Assembly: GCA_017308135.1 (NCBI GenBank)
Contig: JAFKFM010000012.1
Coordinates: 124,001-188,000 of the forward strand
Direction of reading: 5' to 3'
Length of the DNA: 64,000 nt
DNA from: Alphaproteobacteria bacterium
GTDB taxonomy: Bacteria > Pseudomonadota > Alphaproteobacteria > CACIAM-22H2
Shown: positions 15,506 to 24,380 of the stretch, in pieces
Layout: every line of letters starts with the position of its first letter
Position numbering within the stretch: the first letter of the stretch is position 1
Position numbers and translations under genes: made by a program
The notes under the pieces: generated by a model
What the model saw: only the letters and a program-made list of their open reading frames with translations
Database searches by the model: none
What the model was told of the DNA's origin: nothing

Positions 15506-17037
15506 TAAACGTCCCGCTGATAGCGTTTATCGGCGGCGAGTTTCTGGACGAAGGCTTTGGCGGCGGTTTCGTCCATATTGCCGTGCGCCGCGACGATCTC
15601 GCGCAACGCGGCGTCCACATCGCGCGCCATGCGGCTGGCGTCGCCGCAGACATAGACATGCGCACCGTCGTTCAGCCACGCCCAGAGCTCGGCGCCCGCG
15701 TCGCGCATGCGATCCTGGACATAGATTTTCTTGGCGCCGTCGCGCGAGAAAGCGAGATCGAGCCGTGTCAGCGTACCATCGGTTTGGAAAGCCTCGATCT
15801 CGTCGCGATAGATGAAGTCGCAGGCTTCGTGCTGATCGCCGAAGAACAGCCAATTCTTGCCCGGCGCTTGCGTCGCGCGGCGTTCTTCGAGGAAGGCGCG
15901 GAAGGGCGCGATCCCCGTCCCCGGCCCGATCATAATGACCGGCTTCGACAAATCGTCGGGCAGGCGGAACCCGTGTGCGGGCTGCACGAAGCAGCGCAGC
16001 CTCGCACCCGGCGGATGGCGCTCGGCCAGGAAGGTCGAAGCGACACCTTGGCGTGCGCGATCGTTGCGCCTGTAGCGCACGACGCCGATCGTCAAATGCA
16101 CTTCGCCTTCATGCGCGCGCGGGCTCGACGCGATCGAATAGAGGCGCGGCTGCAATTCCTCGAGGCTCGCCAGCAATTCGTCGAGCGGCGGGCGTACGAA
16201 AGGGAATTTCAGCAGCAGATCGAGCAGATCGGGATCGGCGAGCGGCGCATCTGCGGCGCCATCGAGAATCTTGGCGAGCCCCTCGCGATCCTCGGGACGC
16301 GCCGCATGTTTCATCATCGTCTCGACGACGCTGTCGCCCGGCCGCGCGATATCGAGCGTCGTCGACAGCATATCGCGCAGCGGCATTTTTCGGCCTTCGC
16401 GCTCGACCATCTGCGAAGGCACGCTGCCCAACGCCGCGACGACCGCATCGACCAAAGCGGGATCGACCGGCGCATAAAGGCCGAAAGCGTCGCCGGGGCG
16501 ATAGTCGAGCCCTGTACCCGACAGATCGAACACGACATGGCGCGTATCCTTGGCCGAACCCGCGCCGTTCAACGGCGTCGCGCCCTTGAAGACGGCCTCG
16601 GCGATCAAGCGGCCGGGCGGATGCGCCGCTTCGGCTTTGATCGCCGTCGGCGCCACGGCCGGCGCTTCGGCCATCAAGGCCCGTAGCGCCTTGCTCGTTT
16701 CCTTGCCGCCGGGCACGCATTTGCCGAGCGATTTCTCGGCGCCCGACGCGATTGCCTCGCCATAGGTCTGGCACAGATAGCCGCATTGGCCGCAATCGAG
16801 CTGCGCCATCGCCGCCATCAAGCGGCGCGGCAAGGCGCGGTCTTTCGCCATCGCCAAGCGGTCGTCGAGATCGAAGGCCGGATCGTGCCAGGGAAAATCC
16901 TCTTCCGCGACGACCGGCGCTGCGGCGGCCTCGCCCGTGTCGCCGCCCATCATGCCGGCGAAATAGCCGTTGAGCCACGCGCGCTGCGCCGCCGAGAACG
17001 GCGCTTCCTCGGGCAATTTGGGGATATAGACGGTCAC
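15502..17037 (-). CDS. NADPH-dependent flavoprotein reductase with N-terminal [4Fe-4S] domain (CysJ C-terminal half, no flavodoxin)
   Basis: Protein of 511 residues, GTG start overlapping the nirA stop (GTGA). Residues about 80-110 form a four-cysteine Fe-S domain of the CODH/acs type (C82, C85, C89, C107: CGQCGYLC, then KCVPGG). The rest is the FAD/NADPH half of CysJ-type sulfite reductase: RLYSIASSP for FAD, IGPGTGIAPFRAFLEERR for NADPH, YVCGDASRMARDVD, and the aromatic C-terminus RYQRDVY. The flavodoxin (FMN) domain of CysJ is missing. Next to nirA it is likely the NADPH-to-nitrite-reductase electron donor, with the Fe-S cluster standing in for ferredoxin or FMN; that role is inference. 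Confidence 0.85.
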   Translation of the reverse strand: MTVYIPKLPEEAPFSAAQRAWLNGYFAGMMGGDTGEAAAAPVVAEEDFPWHDPAFDLDDRLAMAKDRALPRRLMAAMAQLDCGQCGYLCQTYGEAIASGAEKSLGKCVPGGKETSKALRALMAEAPAVAPTAIKAEAAHPPGRLIAEAVFKGATPLNGAGSAKDTRHVVFDLSGTGLDYRPGDAFGLYAPVDPALVDAVVAALGSVPSQMVEREGRKMPLRDMLSTTLDIARPGDSVVETMMKHAARPEDREGLAKILDGAADAPLADPDLLDLLLKFPFVRPPLDELLASLEELQPRLYSIASSPRAHEGEVHLTIGVVRYRRNDRARQGVASTFLAERHPPGARLRCFVQPAHGFRLPDDLSKPVIMIGPGTGIAPFRAFLEERRATQAPGKNWLFFGDQHEACDFIYRDEIEAFQTDGTLTRLDLAFSRDGAKKIYVQDRMRDAGAELWAWLNDGAHVYVCGDASRMARDVDAALREIVAAHGNMDETAAKAFVQKLAADKRYQRDVY

Positions 17038-18806
17038 GCCGCCAATTCCTTGGCGGAGGGTTCGAGGGCGGCGCGCAAACACGCCACATCCTGGCGCGAC
17101 GCCCAAGCATGGAAGCTCTCGCCCGGCTGGCGCCCGGCAAGATAGACCGTCAGCAGCGCCTCGATCCGCGCGGGCAACGCTTCGGCCGCGACATCGCGCA
17201 TCACTTCGCGGCCGAGCCCGCGCTCCGCCCCGGCCCCGCCGCCGACGAACAAGTGATAGCCTTCGATCTGCGCGTCGCCCGCGTCGATCTTGGTCGCGAT
17301 CAAGCCGATATCGCCGACATAGTGCTGGGCGCAGGAATGATGGCAGCCGGTCAGATGGATATTGACCGGCGTGTCGAGCGCCAAACGTGTTTCGAGATGC
17401 GTCGCGATGCGCTCGGCATGCAGCTTGGTGTTCGCGGCGGCGAATTTGCAGCCCGCATTGCCCGTGCAAGCGATTAAGCCGCCGCGCGGGTTGGACGCGC
17501 GCCAATCGAGATCAAGCGCTTCGATCGCCGACTTGGCCGCGTCGAGCTGCGCGTCGGGCACATCCGGGATCAGCAAATTCTGCCAAACGGTCAGGCGCAG
17601 CGCGCCGCTGCCGAATTTCTCGGCGATCGCCGCAAGGCCGCGCATCTGTGCCGCTTCCATGCGCCCCGCCGACATGACAACGCCGATCCAGTTCAGGCCC
17701 GACTGGTTTTGCGCATGCACGCCCAAATGCCCCGCCCGGTCGATGGGCCCGCGCGGTTCGCAAACCTCGAGCGGTACGCGATCGAGCTTGCGGCCGAGCG
17801 TCGTCTCGACTTCCGCGAGGAACTTGTCGAAGCCCCACGCATCGAGCAGATATTTGAGCCGCGCCTTCTTGCGGTCCGTGCGGTCGCCATGCGCGCAATA
17901 GACGCGCAGAATCGCGTCCGACATGGCGATCGCGTCCTTGGGCGCCACGACCACGCCGGTGTCGCGCGCGAAATCGTGATGGCCGGTGATACCGCCCAGC
18001 ATCAGGCGGAACCACACGCCCGGCGCCACGCCGTGGCCTTTGCCGATCTTCACGGCGGCGAAGCCGATATCGTTCGTGTCTTCCAGAACGCCGATCTTGC
18101 CGCCGCCGTCGAAGGCGATGTTGAACTTGCGCGGCAGCGCCGAAAGATGCCGGCCGTTGAGAATATGGTACTGGAGCTTTCTGCCCAGATCGCGCGTGTC
18201 GATCAATTCCTGCGGATCGATCCCGGCGGCCGGGCTGCCGGTGATGTTGCGGATATTGTCGGCGCCCGTCCCGCGCGCGGTGAGGCCCAGCTCCTGCAAC
18301 GCGATCAGGAAATCCGGCGCATCCTTGGGCGCGATTTCGCGGATCTGGAGATTGTTGCGCGTCGTCACATGCGAATAACCGCCGCCCATTTTCTCGGCGA
18401 GATCGGCGAGGCCGCGCATCTGGCGCGCGTCGAGCACGCCATGATGGATGCGCAGGCGGCACATATACGAATCCTGCGCCGGCGCGACATGGAACAGGCC
18501 GAAATACTTGGTCAGAAAAACGTCGGACCCTTTCGGGGCCGAATTCGTTTCGGCGGCCGCGACCAGCGCGTTCCAGCGATCGAGCGGCGGCGTTTTGCGC
18601 TTGGCCTGTTCCTCGACCGATAGCTTCCCGCCCGCCGCGACCGCGCGATCCTGCGCCTCGAACATCGCCGCGTCGGGATTGGGCGCGGCCGAGCCGCCGC
18701 CGCCGACGGCAAGCCCCGCGGGCAAGCCCAAAGCCGCACGGCGCGCGGCGACACCGGTCGCGAAGCCCGCGAGATATTGCTTTTGCTCGTCGGTGAAATC
18801 GTCCAT
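17034..18806 (-). CDS. nirA: Assimilatory nitrite reductase, sirohaem/[4Fe-4S] (NirA type)
   Basis: Cytoplasmic six-electron reductase converting nitrite to ammonium, 590 residues. The duplicated NIR_SIR ferredoxin-like and catalytic domains are visible. The sirohaem/[4Fe-4S] cysteines are C447 and C453 (CTGNAGC) and C488 and C492 (CHHSC). RNNLQIREI and GSPAAGIDPQELIDT are family signatures of the substrate/sirohaem cavity. An N-terminal extension of about 75 residues precedes the usual start of homology. No ferredoxin gene is nearby, so the following FNR protein or a genomic ferredoxin must feed it. ATG 18806 lies 3 bp beyond the stop of the upstream FAD reductase. Sulfite reductase is less likely, given the nas/nrt context. 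Confidence 0.93.
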   Translation of the reverse strand: MDDFTDEQKQYLAGFATGVAARRAALGLPAGLAVGGGGSAAPNPDAAMFEAQDRAVAAGGKLSVEEQAKRKTPPLDRWNALVAAAETNSAPKGSDVFLTKYFGLFHVAPAQDSYMCRLRIHHGVLDARQMRGLADLAEKMGGGYSHVTTRNNLQIREIAPKDAPDFLIALQELGLTARGTGADNIRNITGSPAAGIDPQELIDTRDLGRKLQYHILNGRHLSALPRKFNIAFDGGGKIGVLEDTNDIGFAAVKIGKGHGVAPGVWFRLMLGGITGHHDFARDTGVVVAPKDAIAMSDAILRVYCAHGDRTDRKKARLKYLLDAWGFDKFLAEVETTLGRKLDRVPLEVCEPRGPIDRAGHLGVHAQNQSGLNWIGVVMSAGRMEAAQMRGLAAIAEKFGSGALRLTVWQNLLIPDVPDAQLDAAKSAIEALDLDWRASNPRGGLIACTGNAGCKFAAANTKLHAERIATHLETRLALDTPVNIHLTGCHHSCAQHYVGDIGLIATKIDAGDAQIEGYHLFVGGGAGAERGLGREVMRDVAAEALPARIEALLTVYLAGRQPGESFHAWASRQDVACLRAALEPSAKELAA

Positions 18807-18809
18807 GGC

Positions 18810-20003
18810 CTAAGCCGCCTGGGAAACAGGTGCGCCGAACGCGATGCGATCGCGCCAATGCGAGATGTCGCGGCGCGTGGCGATTGCGTCGGCGTACCAG
18901 CCGGAACCTTCGGTGTCGCCGTAAAGCACGGCGCCTTCCAGCCGGTCGTCGCGCAGGATCAGCTTGCGATAGACGCCAAGGGCGGGATCGGAAAAAATCA
19001 ACGTTTCCGCGCCCGGCGTTTCGCGCACGATCCCGGCCGAGAATAGCGACACGCCGGAGACTTTGAGCGTCGTCGCGACGCTCGAGCCTTCGTAAGTCGC
19101 CGTGCGCCCGGCCAAGAGATCGGCAAGAACGCGCGCCTGATTCCAAATCGGGCCGACCAAGCCGAAACACGCGCCGCGATGCTCGATGCATTCCCCCAGC
19201 GCGTGGATGTCGGGATCGACGCTGCATAGCGCATCATCCACCCGTATGCCGCGCCCGCAATCGAGCCCGGCCGATCGCGCCAGCGTGACTTCCGGCGCGA
19301 TGCCGACCGCCATAACGACGAGCGACGCCGGAATGCGTTTTCCGTCCTTCAGCACGACGGCGTCCGCTTCGATCCGGTCGGTCGAAGCGCCAAGGTGCAG
19401 TTCGATGCCGCGCTTGGCGATTTCTTGCGCCAAAAGCCGCGCCGCCGCCGCATCGAGCTGGCGTTCCATCAGATCGTCCATCAGATGGACAAGGGCGACG
19501 CGCACGCCGCGCCTGGCCAAGCCATACGCGGCTTCCAGGCCGAGCAGACCGCCGCCGATAACGACCGCCGTACTACCGGTTTCGGCCGCGCGCAAGCGTT
19601 CGATATCGACGAGATCGCGAAAGGCGACGGCGCGTTCGGCGCCGGGCAAGTTCAAACGGATCGCGCGCGAGCCGGTCGCGAGCACCAGCTTGCCGTAGCT
19701 CTCGCGGCGCCCCGAGGCGAGCGTGATCGTCTTCGCGGCACGGTCGATCGCAACGACGGGATCGCCGGTGACGAGATCGATGCCGCGCGCCGCGTACCAA
19801 TCGCGATCGCCCAGCCCGATATCGGCGAGCGTCGCTTCCCCCGCCAAGACCGACGACAACAGGATGCGGTTATAGGCGGGATGCGGCTCGGCGCCGATCG
19901 CCAGAACGCCGTTCGCGCGGCCGCGCGCGTCGAGTTCGGCCAGCAGGCGCTGACCCGCCATGCCATTTCCGACGACGACGATGCGCGACGGCGCGGCGCT
20001 CAT
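18810..20003 (-). CDS. FAD-dependent NAD(P)H oxidoreductase, electron-transfer subunit of nitrate reductase (NasC/NirB N-terminal type)
   Basis: Cytoplasmic flavoprotein of 397 residues. The FAD dinucleotide fold lies at residues 7-17 (RIVVVGNGMAG), the NAD(P)H fold near residue 145 (VIGGGLLGLEAAYGLARRG), and the second FAD motif near DIHALGECIEH. It matches the N-terminal half of NirB and the stand-alone FAD subunit named NasC in Klebsiella and NasB in Bacillus. It would pass NADH electrons to the [2Fe-2S] tail of NasA. It lacks the BFD [2Fe-2S] extension of NirB, which here sits on NasA instead. ATG 20003 overlaps the ATPase stop (ATGA). Symbol left blank because naming differs between systems. 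Confidence 0.85.
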   Translation of the reverse strand: MSAAPSRIVVVGNGMAGQRLLAELDARGRANGVLAIGAEPHPAYNRILLSSVLAGEATLADIGLGDRDWYAARGIDLVTGDPVVAIDRAAKTITLASGRRESYGKLVLATGSRAIRLNLPGAERAVAFRDLVDIERLRAAETGSTAVVIGGGLLGLEAAYGLARRGVRVALVHLMDDLMERQLDAAAARLLAQEIAKRGIELHLGASTDRIEADAVVLKDGKRIPASLVVMAVGIAPEVTLARSAGLDCGRGIRVDDALCSVDPDIHALGECIEHRGACFGLVGPIWNQARVLADLLAGRTATYEGSSVATTLKVSGVSLFSAGIVRETPGAETLIFSDPALGVYRKLILRDDRLEGAVLYGDTEGSGWYADAIATRRDISHWRDRIAFGAPVSQAA

Positions 20004-20797
20004 GCCGCGATCGACGGCGCCTTGTGGCGCGCGTAAAGGAATTCGAGAACCGCCGCCCGCGCCGACAGATAGGTCTGGTTGGCGACCAGATCGAGCCGCT
20101 TGCGCGGCCGGGCGAGATCGACGTCCAGCACTTCGCCGATCGTCGCGGCCGGGCCGTTGGTCATCATCACGATGCGGTCGGAGAGCAGCACCGCCTCGTC
20201 GACGTCGTGCGTGACCATCAGCACCGTGTTGCCCAGGCGCGCATGGATCTCCATGACCGAGTCCTGCAGATGCGCGCGGGTCAGCGCGTCGAGCGCGCCG
20301 AACGGCTCGTCCATCAGCAGCACTTTGGGCTGCATGGCGAGCGCGCGCGCGATCCCCACACGCTGCTTCATGCCGCCGGAGATTTCGCCCGGGCGCTTGT
20401 CCTTGGCGTGGCCCATATGGACGAGTTCGAGCTGCTGCATCGTCCAATCGTGGCGTTCGGCCTTCGATTTCGCGCCGCCGAACACCTTGTCCACCGCCAA
20501 GCGCACATTGTCGTAGACCGTGAGCCACGGCAGCAGCGAATGGTTCTGGAAAACGACCGCGCGATCGGGGCCGGGCTCCTCCACCGCTTGGCCGTCGAGG
20601 AACACGACGCCTTTGGTCGTGTCGGCGAGGCCGGCGACGATGTTGAGCAGCGTCGACTTGCCGCAACCCGAATGGCCGATGATCGACACAAACTCGCCCT
20701 TGGCGATGTCGAGATTGACGTCGCGCAGAACCTCGCTGGTCGTCCCGCCACGCTTGAACGACTTGTCGATCCGGTCGAGCTTCAGATAAGCGTTCAT
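20000..20797 (-). CDS. nrtD: Nitrate/nitrite ABC transporter ATP-binding protein
   Basis: ATPase of 265 residues of the NrtD/TauB/SsuB class. Walker A GHSGCGKST (41-49), Q-loop Q84, signature SGGMKQ (140-145), and Walker B VLLMDEP (159-165) are intact. There is no fused NrtA-like regulatory domain, so it is NrtD- rather than NrtC-like. ATG 20797 is preceded by GAGGGCGAAAT; upstream frame extensions belong to the permease. The neighbours nrtA and nrtB upstream and nirA/nasA downstream fix the substrate as nitrate or nitrite; by sequence alone a sulfonate or cyanate role could not be excluded. Confidence 0.9.
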   Translation of the reverse strand: MNAYLKLDRIDKSFKRGGTTSEVLRDVNLDIAKGEFVSIIGHSGCGKSTLLNIVAGLADTTKGVVFLDGQAVEEPGPDRAVVFQNHSLLPWLTVYDNVRLAVDKVFGGAKSKAERHDWTMQQLELVHMGHAKDKRPGEISGGMKQRVGIARALAMQPKVLLMDEPFGALDALTRAHLQDSVMEIHARLGNTVLMVTHDVDEAVLLSDRIVMMTNGPAATIGEVLDVDLARPRKRLDLVANQTYLSARAAVLEFLYARHKAPSIAA

Positions 20798-20810
20798 TTC
20801 GCCCTCCGCC

Positions 20811-21713
20811 TCAGTTCGAAGCCGTGCCGCGCGTGACGCGCGTCGCGACGAAAGCCACGATCCGATCGAGGGCGAAACCCACGATGCCGATATAGACCAG
20901 CGCCACGATGATGTCGGGAATGCGCGAGGAGTTCCACGCGTCCCAAATGAAGAAGCCGATGCCCACACCGCCGGTCAGCATTTCGGCCGCGACAATGGCG
21001 AGCCACGCCAAACCGATGCCGATGCGCAGCCCCGTGAAGATGTAGGGTGCGGCGGCGGGCAGCATGATCTTGGCGAAGAACTCAAGATGATTGAGCCGCA
21101 ACACCTGCGCGACGTTACGGTAATCCTGCGGGATGTTGCGGATGCCGACCGCCGTGTTGATCAGGATCGGCCAGATCGCCGTGATGAAGATCACGAAAAT
21201 CGCCGAAGGATTGGCGTCGCGGAACGCCGCCAAGGAAATGGGCAGCCATGCCAGAGGCGGAACGGTCCGCAATATCTGGAACACCGGGTCGAGCCCGCGC
21301 ATCGCCCACACCGATTGGCCGATGATCGCCCCCACGAGGATGCCGACGATCGTGGCGGCGCCGAAGCCGATCGCCACGCGCTGGAGCGACGTGAGAACGC
21401 GCCAGCCCAGCCCCATATCCTGCGAGCCCGCGACGTAGAACGGCTCCGAGATCAAGTCGAATGCCTGATCCCATACGACCGTCGGGGCGGGCAGCGTGGC
21501 ACCCGGCCGATCGAAGGCGATCTGCCAGACGGCGAGAATGATCGCGACCGTCACGGCCGGGGGCAGCAGATTGACCCACAACGCGTTCAGGATCGGTTTG
21601 ATCCGTTCGGCGAGCGACGGGGTCGCGCGCTTGAGCGGCACGATCGCGGCCGGCCCGGCGGCTTTCGCCGCCGGCACCGTCTCGAGCTTGCGTGCGGGTA
21701 GGCCCATTTCCAT
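20811..21713 (-). CDS. nrtB: Nitrate/nitrite ABC transporter permease
   Basis: Inner-membrane permease of 300 residues of the NrtB/SsuC class, with a 30-residue cytoplasmic N-terminus, about six membrane spans, and the motif LRTVPPLAWLPISLAAF typical of NrtB. The EAA region is around NVAQVLRLNHLEFFAKIMLP. It forms a homodimeric channel with NrtD. Located 7 bp after nrtA and 13 bp before nrtD. ATG 21713 (MEMGLPARK) is favoured by the GGAG just upstream; the second Met, two codons on, is an alternative. Confidence 0.92.
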   Translation of the reverse strand: MEMGLPARKLETVPAAKAAGPAAIVPLKRATPSLAERIKPILNALWVNLLPPAVTVAIILAVWQIAFDRPGATLPAPTVVWDQAFDLISEPFYVAGSQDMGLGWRVLTSLQRVAIGFGAATIVGILVGAIIGQSVWAMRGLDPVFQILRTVPPLAWLPISLAAFRDANPSAIFVIFITAIWPILINTAVGIRNIPQDYRNVAQVLRLNHLEFFAKIMLPAAAPYIFTGLRIGIGLAWLAIVAAEMLTGGVGIGFFIWDAWNSSRIPDIIVALVYIGIVGFALDRIVAFVATRVTRGTASN

Positions 21714-21720
21714 CGCTCCC

Positions 21721-23013
21721 TCAGACCGCCGCGCGCTTGATGCGCACGGCCTTGAGATACTCGGCCGGGTTCGCCGGATCGAATTTCACGCCGTCGAAGA
21801 ACGTTTCGACGCCGCGCGAATCGCCCGACACGTGATCCGAGATACCGAGCGCCTTGGCGGACTGGATCCACAAATCCGAACGGTTGGTCTTGTCGACCAG
21901 ACCCTTCACGTCGAAATCGTGCTTGTAGCGGCCCCAGCGGATGTTCTCCGTCATGAACCAGGTGTCGAGGCTCTTCCACGGATAGGACACCGTGCCGCCC
22001 TTGCCCCAGAACTTCATGTAGAGATTGGTGCCCTTCTCGGCGCGGCCATTGCCGTAATTGATGTCGCCCTTCAGGCGCAGATTGATGTCGGCGGGCGGCA
22101 CGTTGAACCATTGGCGGCGGCCGACGATGTTGGCGAGCTCGTCCTTGTTGCCGTCGCCAGCGCACCATTGCTGGGCTTCCATCACCGCCATCATGATCGC
22201 TTGCGCGGCCTTCGGGTTCTTATCGACCCACTCGGCGCGCATGCCGAGCACCTTTTCCGGGTGGTTGAACCACAGCTCGCCCGTGGTCAGCGCCGAGAAG
22301 CCGATATTCTGGTTCACCAGCTGCTCGTTCCACGGCTCGCCCACGCAGAACGTGTCCATATTGCCGACGCGCATATTCGCGACCATCTGCGGCGGCGGGA
22401 CGACGATCACGCGGATATCGCTGTCGGGATCGATGCCGCCGGCGGCGAGCCAGTAACGCATCCAAAGATCGTGCGTGCCGCCCGGGAAAGTGACGGCGGC
22501 GGTCAATTCGCCGCCACGCGCCTTCTTGCGCTCGAACGCGGCTTTGAGCGGCGAGGAATCCTTGCCGACGCCGAGGTCCTTATATTCGTTGGAAACGGAG
22601 ATCGCCTGCCCGTCCTCGTTAAGGTTTAGCAGCACATACATCGGCGTGGGCACGTTGTTCTGCGTAACCAAGCCGGTCGTGATCATATGCACCATCGGGC
22701 GCAGGATATGCGCGCCGTCGATGCCGTTGCTGGCCCCGCCCAGCACCATGTTGTCGCGCGTGGCCCCCCACGACGCCTGCTTGGAAACTTCGACGTCGGG
22801 CACGCCGTGCTTGGCGAACAGCCCGCGTTCCTTGGCGATGATCAGCGGCGCGCTGTCGGTCAACGCGATATAGCCGAGCACGGCTTTCTTGGTCTCGGGG
22901 CCCGCGCTCTGCGCGAAAGCGCCGGCGGGGAAGCTCGCGCGCGCGGCGGCGAACAAGGCGGCGGTGGCGGAAGCGCCCTTCAAAAGGCTGCGGCGGCCGA
23001 GCTTGCGGGTCAT
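21721..23013 (-). CDS. nrtA: Nitrate/nitrite ABC transporter substrate-binding protein
   Basis: Periplasmic nitrate-binding protein of 430 residues. RKLGRRSLLKGASATAALFA is a twin-arginine signal. The mature protein is CmpA/NrtA-like throughout (GYIALTDSAPLIIAKERGLF, then TFPGGTHDLWMRYWLAAGG, then CVGEPWN), with the residues expected around the anion pocket. ATG 23013 overlaps the nasS stop as ATGA, so binding protein and sensor are translationally coupled. It resembles the adjacent NasS over most of its length but carries the signal peptide that NasS lacks, the usual division between importer and cytosolic sensor. Confidence 0.93.
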   Translation of the reverse strand: MTRKLGRRSLLKGASATAALFAAARASFPAGAFAQSAGPETKKAVLGYIALTDSAPLIIAKERGLFAKHGVPDVEVSKQASWGATRDNMVLGGASNGIDGAHILRPMVHMITTGLVTQNNVPTPMYVLLNLNEDGQAISVSNEYKDLGVGKDSSPLKAAFERKKARGGELTAAVTFPGGTHDLWMRYWLAAGGIDPDSDIRVIVVPPPQMVANMRVGNMDTFCVGEPWNEQLVNQNIGFSALTTGELWFNHPEKVLGMRAEWVDKNPKAAQAIMMAVMEAQQWCAGDGNKDELANIVGRRQWFNVPPADINLRLKGDINYGNGRAEKGTNLYMKFWGKGGTVSYPWKSLDTWFMTENIRWGRYKHDFDVKGLVDKTNRSDLWIQSAKALGISDHVSGDSRGVETFFDGVKFDPANPAEYLKAVRIKRAAV

Positions 23014-24263
23014 CGTTCGATCTCCTTGGCATTGGGGTTGAGGGTCGCGGGCGAAGAACCCGCCGGATCGGAATCGTGCGGCACGGGATCGAAAACCCGG
23101 CCGTCGAAGAAAATGTCGGAACCCAGCTCGATCGGGCCTTCGCCGGTCTCGAGCGTGTATTTGTCGCGATGCGTGCCTTCGCTCTTGAAATCGACGTCGG
23201 GCGAAGCCACGCCCAAACGGCGCGCGGCGGCGCGATAGACGTCGGGCCGGCACACCGCATCGACCAGCGCGTAGACGTCCACTTCCGGCCCGATCTGGCC
23301 CCAGCGGCGCATCTGGGCGAGCGTCCACAGCGCCTGACTGCGCCACGGGAAATTCGCTTGATAGCGATGGAAAACGTGGAAATCGGGAATGTGGCGCGGA
23401 CCCGCCCCGGTCTGCACCGTGCCGCCCAACGTCGCCATCAGGATCGATTCCGGCGCGTCGCAATAATCCGATCGCGCGAGCAAACGCGCCGCGTCCAAGC
23501 GGTTGGCCGGATCGTCGAGCCAGCGGCACGCTTCGATCAGCGCCATCACCAGCGCCACATGCGTGTTGGGATGCCGCTCGGCCCAGGACCGCGTGACACT
23601 GAAAATCTTTTCCGGGTGGTTGTTCCACACCTCGTAGGTCGCGGCAGCGAAGCGCCCGACGCCGAGATCGACCGCAAGCTGGCCGAAGGGCGCGCCCACG
23701 CAATAGCCGTCGATTTCGCCGTCGACCAGGCTGCGCAACATGCGCGGCGGCGGGACGACCGCCAACTCGACCTCGCGATCGGGATCGATGCCCGACGCGG
23801 CGAGCCAGTAGCGCAGCAGATAGTTATGGCTCGAATACGCGAAAGTGACGCCGAAGCGCGGCGGCTTCAGACCGCGCGCGCGACGCGCGTCGAGCGCGCG
23901 GCGTAAGGATTCGCCCGTCGCCATCGGATCGAGGCCGGAACCGTCGTCGAGTTCGCGCCAAAGCTCGCGCGAGATGACGATCGCGTTGCCGTTGAGGCCG
24001 ATCGTCATGCCCGTGACCATCGCCTTGCGATTGCCGCCAAGGCCGAGCGTGGCCGCAAGCGGCATGGCGGCGAGGGTCTGGGCGCCATCGAGCGCTTCGA
24101 CCGCGACCTTGTCGCGCACCGTCGCCCACGAAGCCTCGCGCGACAGATCGACCGACAGGCCTTGGCGTTCGAAGAACCCTTTCTCGCGCGCCACGACCAG
24201 CGGCGCGCAATCGGAAAGCGGCACGAACCCCAAGGTCAGCTGCGTTTTCTCGAGCCCTTGCAC
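23010..24263 (-). CDS. nasS: NasS nitrate/nitrite sensor (cytosolic NrtA-like protein)
   Basis: NrtA-like protein of 417 residues without a signal peptide (start QLTLGFVPLSDCAPLVVARE). In Paracoccus, Azotobacter and rhizobia NasS binds nitrate or nitrite in the cytosol and in its absence sequesters the antiterminator NasT. The pocket blocks seen in NrtA recur (AYSSHNYLLRYWLAASGIDP, then YCVGAPF). GTG 24263 is chosen: it opens the homology, follows a GGGGGG stretch, and lies after the leader terminator; the frame remains open to 24491, but that would translate through the attenuator. First gene of the nitrate operon, downstream of nasT. Confidence 0.88.
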   Translation of the reverse strand: MQGLEKTQLTLGFVPLSDCAPLVVAREKGFFERQGLSVDLSREASWATVRDKVAVEALDGAQTLAAMPLAATLGLGGNRKAMVTGMTIGLNGNAIVISRELWRELDDGSGLDPMATGESLRRALDARRARGLKPPRFGVTFAYSSHNYLLRYWLAASGIDPDREVELAVVPPPRMLRSLVDGEIDGYCVGAPFGQLAVDLGVGRFAAATYEVWNNHPEKIFSVTRSWAERHPNTHVALVMALIEACRWLDDPANRLDAARLLARSDYCDAPESILMATLGGTVQTGAGPRHIPDFHVFHRYQANFPWRSQALWTLAQMRRWGQIGPEVDVYALVDAVCRPDVYRAAARRLGVASPDVDFKSEGTHRDKYTLETGEGPIELGSDIFFDGRVFDPVPHDSDPAGSSPATLNPNAKEIER

Positions 24264-24310
24264 GTCGTTTTCGCCCCCCAACGCGATCCCGAACCCGGAA
24301 ATCCGGGCCC
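24264..24310 (-). promoter_or_regulatory. Translation start region of nasS after the attenuator
   Basis: The 47 nt between the terminator T-tract and the nasS GTG hold a GGGGGG ribosome-site candidate about 10 nt before the start and a short CCCGG/CCGGG hairpin next to the T-tract. Read-through is needed for this region to be transcribed. Confidence 0.45.
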
Positions 24311-24380
24311 AAAAACAAAAACGGCGTCCGCATCGATCCCGCGCCGAGCATTGGCGCGTCTGATCTCTGCGGGACGCCGT
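24311..24380 (-). terminator. Intrinsic terminator (attenuator) in the nasS leader
   Basis: On the minus strand, ACGGCGTCC (24380-24372) pairs perfectly with GGACGCCGT (24329-24321); the stem extends to about 12 bp with one bulged C and is followed at once by TTTTGTTTTT (24320-24311). An inner CGCGCC/GGCGCG hairpin fills the loop. Left alone it would stop transcription 48 nt before nasS. Its 5' arm is the loop and 3' strand of the ANTAR hairpin P2, so the two structures are mutually exclusive. Confidence 0.85.
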
